Shown here: positions 42,649 to 50,354 of the stretch, in pieces | Layout of the letters: every line of letters begins with the position of its first letter | How positions within the stretch are numbered: the first letter of the stretch is position 1 | Source of the DNA: Oryza sativa Japonica Group | Taxonomy: Eukaryota > Streptophyta > Magnoliopsida > Poales > Poaceae | Assembly: GCF_034140825.1 (NCBI RefSeq) | Contig: NC_089035.1 | Coordinates: 2,997,001-3,061,000, forward strand | Direction: 5' to 3' | DNA length: 64,000 nucleotides | Notes under the pieces: model-generated | What the model was told of the DNA's origin: nothing | Seen by the model: only the letters and a program-made list of their open reading frames with translations | The model's database searches: none | Position numbers and translations under genes: made by a program

Positions 42649-43941
42649 ATGGACGAGTGGGAGGAGCTGGCGCGGACAGTGCCGGCGACGCTCATGCAAG
42701 TCGGCTCCGGGATGGAAGCCGTCAGGAAGATCCAGGTCGCCCACAGGAAGATCCAAGGGCGCGCTGGTTTGATGCGCAACATACGCTTCGGGATGCCGGC
42801 GGCCATCGCCATGAGCCTCTTCGACGACCCGGCCCCCGTCGGAGTTTGCCCCACCGTGACCCTCGAGGAGGCCCGCTGCGAGATCTCGCGGGGCGCCGCT
42901 CGCCACGCGATGGCCGACCACGTCTTCGTTCGCTACGTCGAGCTCCTCGGCATCCAGCACGAGCCGCCGTGCACCAGCAGGGACACCCACCACCGGGAGG
43001 CCATCCGCTTCACCGCCATGGCCCTGGAGAAGGTCAGGGAAGCCGCGTCGCTTGCAGAGGCGGCCAAGGACGCCGTCGACATCGCCGAGACGCTCCTCCC
43101 GCAGCCCGAGCTGAAGACGGAGTGGGCGTTGGCGGCCCAGGACCTCGCGGAACGCGCCGACTACGAAGCCACCCAGGCGCTGGAGTTTGTGAAACGGGCG
43201 CGCGACGTCGTCGCTCTCGAGTTCTTCGACACCTGGAAGATTCTGCGTCGCGGGAGAGCTCGATCGGCGGAGATGAAGGAGTGGAGAGAGCTAGCGCTGA
43301 AAGTGCCGGGAACCATCATGCTCATCGGCGACGCCGAGCTGGAAACCCTCGAGTTGATCCAAGCCGCCGTCAGCAAGTTCCAGAAGCATGTCGAGTTGCT
43401 GCAAGAGGTACGCCATGGGACGGCGACGGCCACCGCCGTCGACAACTTCACCGACCCGGACCCCGAGGGAGCCTTGCCCACCGAGCTCCTCGAGAACGCA
43501 CGCCGCGGGATGTCCAAGAGCGCCGTTCGCCATGCGAAGGCCCACCACATCTTCGCTCGCTACGCCGCGTTCCTCGGCATCCAAGGCGACGAGGAGTACC
43601 GCAGCTGGGACAACAAGCACCAGGAAGCCGCCGGCAGCATGGTCGCGGCGCTGAAGAAAGTCATCGACGCCGTCTCGGATGCTGAGGCAGCCAAGGACGC
43701 CGTCGCCATGGTCGGGATCCTCCCCTACCAGTGCCCGCTGTGGGAATTGTGGGCGTTGAGGGCGCAGAACCAGACCTCCTTGTCCTCCTTCAACGCCACC
43801 CTCGCGATACTAGACGTGCGACAGGCGCGCGAGGCCTTTTTTGTGGAGGTCTTACGCGCCTGGTTGATTCTGCGTCGCTATGGATCTCTTCAACTCCTGG
43901 ATGATTCTGCATCGCTCTGGAGTTCCTCGACGCCTGCATGA
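42649..43941 (+). CDS. Family B two-domain protein, copy B4 (unknown function)
   Basis: Single exon, 430 residues, made of two homologous ~208-residue halves. The first is MDEWEELARTVPATLMQVGS...FFDTWKILRR and the second starts at M209 (43273): MKEWRELALKVPGTIMLIGD...WLILRR. The starts are 624 bp apart, exactly as in B3a/B3b. Each half carries EWxELAxxxPxxxM; a DPxPxG..PT block; a central SAxRHAxAxxxFxRY motif; a helical AAKDAV segment; and a C-terminal VAL/VEVL...W.ILRR motif. There is no signal peptide, membrane span or catalytic motif that I recognise. It is the only intact two-domain B in the cluster. Confidence 0.75.
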   Translation: MDEWEELARTVPATLMQVGSGMEAVRKIQVAHRKIQGRAGLMRNIRFGMPAAIAMSLFDDPAPVGVCPTVTLEEARCEISRGAARHAMADHVFVRYVELLGIQHEPPCTSRDTHHREAIRFTAMALEKVREAASLAEAAKDAVDIAETLLPQPELKTEWALAAQDLAERADYEATQALEFVKRARDVVALEFFDTWKILRRGRARSAEMKEWRELALKVPGTIMLIGDAELETLELIQAAVSKFQKHVELLQEVRHGTATATAVDNFTDPDPEGALPTELLENARRGMSKSAVRHAKAHHIFARYAAFLGIQGDEEYRSWDNKHQEAAGSMVAALKKVIDAVSDAEAAKDAVAMVGILPYQCPLWELWALRAQNQTSLSSFNATLAILDVRQAREAFFVEVLRAWLILRRYGSLQLLDDSASLWSSSTPA

Positions 43942-45116
43942 TACGTTGACACCGCGTCGCGAAGCACGCAGGTTACCCGATCGAGCTAGCTTGGTAATCG
44001 ATCGATTGGTGGACTCGAAATTCTTGATCAGTTTGAAAACAACCACTTGGATGTTTCTGTTTCTTCTGGAGTTCTACTACCAATTTGTTTCATAGTTCAT
44101 TCCAATTCCATGTAAAATTCAGAGTTCAGAGACGCATTTACTAGTGTGATTGATCAAATTTGGAACACCGCCGACGCCGCTGCTAGCAAATAGAAATGAT
44201 GCGAATCTGCCGCTGAATCTCAGGTTATGATGTACATCATCTAGTTATGTGTTTGCACACGAATCCGCATGATTGGTACTAGTTTGGTACGCGGTGCAGT
44301 GTTGTCTCCGGCCGCGTCGTCTCGTCCGCGCGCGGTGGCACCCGTGGTGCCAGAGCTTTCTGGGAGGGACACCATGCCGAGGCCGTCCGCCACGCCGGTC
44401 CGCTCTGTCGCTTGCCTACGCGGGCATCGGCGTCGTCCGGCGCGGCCCGATCACGATCAGATCGCGAGCCGCACCGCCACGCCGTTGTCCTCGAGTTTTG
44501 AATCGTTATCCCGAGCGCATTACACATATATGCAATCATTTCAAAGCATCGACTTAGCACTTTAGCAGTAGCAACAAGTGGTTCAAATGTTCAGCCGGCT
44601 TCAACTCTCAAAATACATGCCAACAGTTTGCAGGGAGACACGTGCAATCCCACGTAACAGTTTGCTAGTATATTTTTTTCCTCCGTCTCCGGTAGGGTCG
44701 CCGGCGGCGACCGGCACAGTACAAATGGATTTAACCGGCGGCCGTCTCTCTCTAGATCTCTCCCGCTTGCCAATGCCCGGCCGTGGTGGTGACGTGGTGT
44801 ACTGTGTACTGTGTACACGGGCCCAGACTACTAGTCGCTCCTTGCGTTACGCGGCTGACAATTGGGTCCCACGTATGTGGCCCCATCTCGTCAGTGGTTC
44901 AGAAACAAAGGAAGGCCCCACGAACGTAACGGTTCATTTACCTCATTCGCCTCCGGGACCGGGATGTTCATCGCCGGCGGCCGCCGCACTATAAATGGGA
45001 TTAACCGGCGACAAATTCCTGCGACTTTGCCAAGCAAGCAACCAGAACATGAACTACTATTTGCCTCATTCTATCTTGGATTCTCAAAAGGATCATTTCA
45101 TTGCAAACTGATCACT

Positions 45117-45149
<33 letters not shown>

Positions 45150-45296
45150 GGGGAAAACTGATCACTGGATTTAACTGGTCTAAGAAGAGTATCTCTTGCA
45201 TTTGGTACCAATTTGCAACCCATATGATTGCACAATGACAAAATCGAACTAAAAGCTGAGACAACATTACACCAAAAGTAACATTTAGGTATCTAT
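43942..45296. other. Spacer between units 4 and 5
   Basis: 43968-44170 is the B 3' flank also left behind in unit 1. 44270-44500 is GC-rich and resembles the degraded 3' end of B2 (GCCGAGGCCGTCCGCCACGCC). About 44690-45010 holds two related promoter-like blocks (CGCCGGCGGCGACCGGCACAGTACAAATGGATTTAACCGG-type, second with ACTATAAATGGGATTAACCG). A T-run of about 29 bases is at 45118-45147. No gene is supported. Confidence 0.4.
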
Positions 45297-45857
45297 CTAA
45301 TCGACGTCTGATCGGTCGCCGAGGGCGGCGCTGATGAACGCGTCGGTGTCCACCATCAGTTGCCGTGCGGCCTCGAGGTCACCGACGGCGGAGGCACGCT
45401 CACCGTCGACGTGATCGGCTACGCCAGCCGGGGCTTCCCTGCGGCGCAGCAGCATCTTGACGGCCCCGAGGTGGCCGCGGCAGCGATCCAGGGCGTCGCA
45501 CGCCTCCTCGGCTCGGGCTTTGGCTAGGCGAAGGTAGAACAGAGCGCGGCGCACCGCGAGGTCGTCGTCGTGGACGCGGCCGTGTCGACTGGGAATCCGC
45601 CCCTGCGCGATGAGGCCGCCGCGGTGGCGCGCGAGGAGCCGGGCCGCCTCCATGTAGCACACGGCGAGGCCGAGCGCCCTGGACGCCTCCATGAGCAGCT
45701 TGTCCCCCGCGCACGACGCAACGGAGAGCTTGTCCACCCGCGACGCCAGTTGCTGCTCCACGGCGGCGAGATCTTCGCGAACGACACGGACTCTCTGGTT
45801 GATGGCGTCCACCCGCCACCAGAACAGTGGCTTCCATGGGTTCTCCTCCTCCGCCAT
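45297..45857 (-). CDS. Family A-like protein, divergent copy A5
   Basis: Single exon, 186 residues, starting MAEEENPWKPLFWWRVDAIN. It retains the family layout: an aromatic/basic N-terminal helix, ALGLAVCYMEAARLLARHRGG in the centre, AEEACDALDRCRGHLGAVKM, then a short acidic C-terminal part ending DRSDVD. Identity to A1-A4 is low and confined to these blocks. It is head-to-head with B5 and intact. Membership of family A is inferred from position, length and motif order. Confidence 0.68.
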   Translation of the reverse strand: MAEEENPWKPLFWWRVDAINQRVRVVREDLAAVEQQLASRVDKLSVASCAGDKLLMEASRALGLAVCYMEAARLLARHRGGLIAQGRIPSRHGRVHDDDLAVRRALFYLRLAKARAEEACDALDRCRGHLGAVKMLLRRREAPAGVADHVDGERASAVGDLEAARQLMVDTDAFISAALGDRSDVD

Positions 45858-46127
45858 CTCTCCCCCTCTCGCTCGCCTCGCTCGTTGGGTGCTCGACGAT
45901 TTGTTTCTGGAGGAGGCTTCGCTTTCGCGGCGTGTTCTGAAATACTAATAGCCTTCCCGACGAAGTGAACCCCACATGCAGCGCAGTATAAATGGAGAAG
46001 CGGGCCCACGCTGTCATTGAGAGATCGGTACAACGTGGACTCCTGTGGCTTGTCGAGCAAGCAACCTTCCTCGAACAGCCGCCGCAACAAATATCCTAAC
46101 CGTGTCACGCTTCCGGCGAGCGCAGCC
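45858..46127. promoter_or_regulatory. Unit 5 bidirectional promoter
   Basis: 270 bp, the shortest of the set. It keeps the A-side leader (GATTTGTTTCTGGAGGAGGCTTCG, about 45898), GCGGGCCCACG (about 45998) and a B-side TATA box (TATAAATGG, about 45988-45996). The rest differs from units 1-4. Confidence 0.6.
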
Positions 46128-46760
46128 ATGGCGCGCGCTTGCGCATACAACCCGCGGAAGAGAGAGCGGGAGAGGTCGCTGGGAGAGGAGGAGCGGTGGA
46201 TGAAGCTGGCGAGGACGGTGCCAGCGATCCTCATGCGCATCGGCACCTCTCGGAAAGCGATCAAATCCACCATGAAGGGCATGAAGGCCATGAAGGCCGC
46301 CAAGAGAGGCGATGGCGGAGTGTTCTCCGACCAGATGCGCCACGCTTCCGAGCACCTCGATGGCGCCCACGGCAGGATCGCGCGGCTCATCGCGACGCAC
46401 GCGGAGGCCGGCCACTTGTTCGTCCACTGCGCCGCGCACATAGGCGGCCTCAAGGGCGGCGGCGGCGGCGCGCCGGCGTGGCAGGCGTGGGAAGGCCACC
46501 GCGCCGACGCCGTCCTCCACGCCAGGGACGCGCGGTGGTGGCTGTGCCGCGCCGGGGGGGCTGTCGAGGCGGCGCTGGACGTGTTCCGAGTCGTCGAGGG
46601 GAGGAGCGGGAGCGGGAGCCACCGGCCTCGGGAGGCCAAGCGCCTCCGCCGCCGCGCCCGCGACGACGTCTCCAAAGCGCTACACGCTTTGACGGATATG
46701 CGCCACGCTATTGTTCTGGAGTTCTTCGACGCCTGGATGGTTCTGAATCAGAATCGCTAA
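46128..46760 (+). CDS. Family B-like protein, divergent copy B5
   Basis: 210 residues, single domain. After a basic N-terminus (MARACAYNPRKRERERSLG) it has MKLARTVPAILMRIGTS, a Lys/Met-rich helix, HGRIARLIATHAEAGHLFVH, a Gly run, and a helical region. It ends with the family motif IVLEFFDAWMVLNQN. An in-frame ATG at 46017 exists, but the TATA box at 45988 puts it at the likely transcription start, so 46128 was chosen. Head-to-head with A5. Confidence 0.66.
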   Translation: MARACAYNPRKRERERSLGEEERWMKLARTVPAILMRIGTSRKAIKSTMKGMKAMKAAKRGDGGVFSDQMRHASEHLDGAHGRIARLIATHAEAGHLFVHCAAHIGGLKGGGGGAPAWQAWEGHRADAVLHARDARWWLCRAGGAVEAALDVFRVVEGRSGSGSHRPREAKRLRRRARDDVSKALHALTDMRHAIVLEFFDAWMVLNQNR

Positions 46761-47758
46761 GAGCGCGCGCGCGTGGCGTCTCCCCAATTCGAAGCAGCCA
46801 TCGTCAGTCTCTGTTCATCTCTGCAGGTTACGCGTTTTGTCAGATTGCTGAGCTCGCCATTATCGATTGAGAGTTTCAGCTTGTAGATAAACGTGAGATC
46901 GGTTGATCCGTCGTGATGATCAAATCATGAAATAAAGAAGTCAAGTGCAGGTCTCTTCCCCCTGATAACATTTTGAATTGTGTGAAATTCAGAGACGATC
47001 CTGAATGCTCAATCCAAACAATTTCAGTTCGATTCCTTTGACGAACGACCCAGGCAGGTCTCAGCCAATGTTTGATTGCGTTCTAAAAGGCAATTTCGCC
47101 AACTCTCCCATAAACTTTCTCGAAAAAAACTCTCCCGTATTTGTTGCTCTGACGCAGAATTCAGAAACAGAGAGCGTTCTCGTAGGCCGGCCGGTTCTCT
47201 GACGCTGTTAATTTTGGGCAGTTTTGATGATTTTGGTCCAATCAGGTTGGGACTTAGATGGATTCCGTGCATTAAAAAATCATCCAATTTTCATGGCAAT
47301 CATAAGAATGCTGTAGCATAGTAACAGCATGCTGTTACAGTTATTCTGTTGTCAACGGGATGCGATTTCAAGCGTTTTTACACTATGCAAATCCATTCAC
47401 CAGGAAGGCAAAGTAACAAAACAAACAAGGGCTAAACAAAGGGTACTGGGTACTCGAGCAGATCGATTATGCACATTGACGAGACAATCAAAATCGATCG
47501 AACATTTTGAATGATCGCACTAACAGCAAGGAGGTCAATCTCATGTCAGGTTCGAATCATCAAATTGATCAGAAGTTTCAGAAGCACAAGGGCCTCAGGC
47601 TGTCAGGCAGCCGAGATCACAGCTACAGGAAACGAAAGAAAAACCGACACCAACCGACCAACTAGTGATGAAGCGATCAAGCGAACAATCCAATCCTGCA
47701 GCAGACAGATTGACCAGATCGATCACCGGAGATCTCAATTCAATTGACGCCGCCCTAA
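46761..47758. other. Spacer between units 5 and 6
   Basis: AT-rich sequence after the B5 stop and before the A6 stop, likely both 3'UTRs. No gene, MITE or strong repeat was recognised. Confidence 0.4.
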
Positions 47759-48351
47759 TCAGAACACCTCCTCCCGCGCCATGGCGGTCATGGCAACGAG
47801 GTCCACCGCCAGGTTGAGCGTCTCTCTGAGTTCCATGAGGCCGTCGATTTGCTCGGAGGCGGAGAGGCCATGCATCCACGGAGCCATATCGTCATCGCCG
47901 CCGTCGTCGTCCTCTTCCAGCGCCACCAGGTGCTCGGCGGCGCACACGTGGACGCGGGTGGCCTCCAACCGGTCGTGCAAACGCCTGGCGGTCTCGGCGG
48001 CCACCTGGAGCCGGAAGTGGACGAGCCACACGCGGGGGACGTCGATGCCGCCGTCGTCGACGGAGCGGAGCGGCACCGCCGGCGCCCACGCTCTGGGCGC
48101 TTCGCCGCCGGGCGCGAGGAGGGTGGCCGCGCCCATGTTGGCGATGGCGAGGCCGAGCTCCGTCGAGGCGGACTCCAGCATGCGCCGCGTCTCCTCCGCC
48201 ACGGCCACCATCTCGCGCCACGCCTGCCCGTCGAGGACACCGAACAGCCCGCGCAGAAGCCCGTGGAGTTTGTGGCAGTGCGCGTCCGCCATGACCACTC
48301 GCCGCTGGAACAGCGCCATCCAGGTGAGCTCCACCTCCACCTCCATCTCCA

Positions 48352-48358
<7 letters not shown>
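47759..48358 (-). CDS. Family A-like protein, divergent copy A6
   Basis: 199 residues from ATG 48358 (in-frame ATGs also at 48352 and 48346). After an EM/EV repeat, TWMALFQRRVVMADAHCHKL and ELGLAIANMGAATLLAPGGE follow. A long helix (LQVAAETARRLHDRLEATRV) and the acidic loop EEDDDGGDDD come next, and it ends AMAREEVF. The order of blocks matches family A, with low identity. The coding start lies in a (CT)n/(GA)n microsatellite. Head-to-head with B6. Confidence 0.62.

Positions 48359-48398
<40 letters not shown>
48359..48398. repeat. (CT)n microsatellite at the A6 start
   Basis: About 40 bp of CT repeats adjoining CTCCATCTCCATCTC. On the minus strand a frame through it would add Arg-Glu repeats to A6 if translation began upstream (48466). 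Confidence 0.9.
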
Positions 48399-48400
<2 letters not shown>

Positions 48401-48760
48401 TTCCGCGAGTGCTCGTTTTTTCCGAGGCTTCGAATGATCCGAGTTTAAAAGAGAGCGTATCTCCATGCGGGGCCCACATGGCAGTACTTGCGTCTACCCA
48501 ATGACAGGTGGGCCCATGTCTCATCCCCTCCGTCTCCGTCCGAACTAGCTCGCCGCCTCGCCGGCATAAGTAACAGGGGGTAAATCAATTTCCTGCGGCT
48601 TCTCACGCAAGGAACCCAAATTACTATCCACTGTAATTAATATCCTCGCAAAAATCCGCCGCCGCCGCCGCATCCATACAAGTAGCCTCTTTCTTCCACA
48701 CGCGGAGGCGGTGCGTCCACCGCCATTACACAAAGGGAGAGAGCTCGGGGGGTCGTTGGA
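48399..48760. promoter_or_regulatory. Unit 6 bidirectional promoter
   Basis: Contains GCGGGGCCCACATGG (about 48467) and a second GGTGGGCCCATG (about 48507). The TATA-like A-side sequence TTTTAAACTC is at about 48440 on the minus strand. No clear B-side TATA box. Confidence 0.55.
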
Positions 48761-49645
48761 ATGGAGAAACCGCAGCGCGAGCAGATGGCGCTGATGGTGC
48801 CGGAACTTCTCCTGGTCGTCGCCACCTCGGAAGGAGCCCTCGCCAGCATCGAGCTCGCCTGCAACCTGCTTGACAGCATCGAGTTCGATGTCCTCGTCGA
48901 CATCGCGCATGGCGTCCCCTTCAACACCACCGGCGGCGGCGAGCAGCCGTTGTACATGGGTGGCGGGTGCGGCGGCGGCGGTGGCGGCTGGCGCGGCGCC
49001 AGCCGTAGCTTCGGTGTCCCCATGGATAGCACTGGTGGTGGCGAGGGCAGCTTCAGCGTGGACGCCCTCGCTTACGAGCCGTTCACCTTCGGCGTCCCCA
49101 TGGACACCAGCGGCGGCGGCGTCGAACACACCGGCGGCGACGGGGCGGCCACCAATGTCGCCGCTGACCACAAGGGGCGCAAGGCCGGCATCGACTACTG
49201 GGCCAACACCCTCGCCAGCGCGTTCGCCACCGACGGGCCGCTCAACGCCGCCCACCGCGAGATCACGCGCCTCATCACGCTCCACGGCGTGGCCGCCCAC
49301 TTGCTGATCCGATGCCTCGAACTCCACGACTTCCCGCACGGCGACGAGGCGGCGTGGCAGAGGTGGTGGGAGCACCACGACGCCTTCGTCCCCCGCGCCC
49401 ACGACGCGCTCCTGAGGCTGAGCTCCGCCACGTCGGCCTCCGCCGCGGCCGAGGACTTCCTCCGCTTGAGATCCGCCTTGTCCCCTGGCCGGAACGATTG
49501 GCCGTCGGAGGCGAAGCAGCTCGTGCGCGACGCCAGGCGCGACATCGGCGAGGCGCGGGACGCGGTGATCCTGATGCGCGACGACGCTGTGCGCGAGTTC
49601 TTCGAGACCTGGATGATCCTGAAACGATCGCAGGCCAGCCGCTAA
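48761..49645 (+). CDS. Family B-like protein, divergent copy B6 with Gly-rich insert
   Basis: 294 residues. It starts MEKPQREQMALMVPELLLVV. A Gly-rich insert of roughly 90 residues follows (residues about 50-130), in which the phrase FGVPMDSTGGG/FGVPMDTSGGG repeats. It then returns to the family layout: HREITRLITLHGVAAHLLIR, a WW-containing loop, helical ASAAAEDFLRLRSAL, and the C-terminal VREFFETWMILKRSQ. The end motif is the clearest link to B4 and B5. Single exon, intact, head-to-head with A6. Confidence 0.68.
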   Translation: MEKPQREQMALMVPELLLVVATSEGALASIELACNLLDSIEFDVLVDIAHGVPFNTTGGGEQPLYMGGGCGGGGGGWRGASRSFGVPMDSTGGGEGSFSVDALAYEPFTFGVPMDTSGGGVEHTGGDGAATNVAADHKGRKAGIDYWANTLASAFATDGPLNAAHREITRLITLHGVAAHLLIRCLELHDFPHGDEAAWQRWWEHHDAFVPRAHDALLRLSSATSASAAAEDFLRLRSALSPGRNDWPSEAKQLVRDARRDIGEARDAVILMRDDAVREFFETWMILKRSQASR

Positions 49646-50354
49646 CCCAATCGCCTCTGTTAGTTTTTTTTTTCTGCTTGTTCAATCCCCCAGAACATTC
49701 AGAATCTTACTTTGGACAATTTTAGGGAGGAATTCGTCCTAGCTTCTCTGTAAACATGATCATTTGATTCACTGATCAGTGGAAGTGAACTGGTCAACTT
49801 TTGCTTGAATAAACCTTTGTTGGAATAGATCAATTCAGTCACATTGGTTTTCTGAAACTTTGCCTGTTGAGTTTGATGTTCGCTTCTGATGCAACTGCGT
49901 TCTTCACATTTTATTTCTCGAATTGCCATAATGTTCAGTAATGCTCGATGAGTATAGCATAGCAATCCAAGCCTACAGTTTGTGCCCTTGACTTGATCAC
50001 TTGAACATTTCGGCGACTCGGCCTGACCAGTTAATTGGACTGGAGATGGCGGCAACGACAAATGTTGCATCCAATCGATTCTCCCTGATTAAAAAACACA
50101 GCTCATTCGATCCGACAGTGATGCACCGACATCCAACCGTAGGGTTGACATTCTCCAGTTCGTCAACGACAGTCGTGGTAGCCACGAAGTTGTAGGCAAG
50201 TCAACCATTTCGCTGCTGGATCTTGGACTCGCTATATATATCAAACGTGTAGTCTTCCCAGTTCAAACAAATTCAATCCAAATCTCGAGCTCCCACGCTT
50301 CCATTTGAAAAATTCAGGATTGATTGTTTAGCACTAGAGAAAAGAATTTGTTGA
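49646..50354. other. B6 3' end and GT43 upstream region
   Basis: AT-rich. No gene or repeat recognised. CTATATATATC near 50232 could be the TATA box for the glycosyltransferase gene at 50355. Confidence 0.4.

Noticed and set aside
46017-46127. Longer N-terminus for B5 from ATG 46017
   Set aside because: The TATA box at 45988 places 46017 at the transcription start, and the extra residues are not conserved in other B proteins.
47781-48448. Plus-strand frames opposite A6 with Ser/Leu repeats
   Set aside because: Generated by the (CT)n microsatellite and GC-rich antisense. Not conserved with other units.
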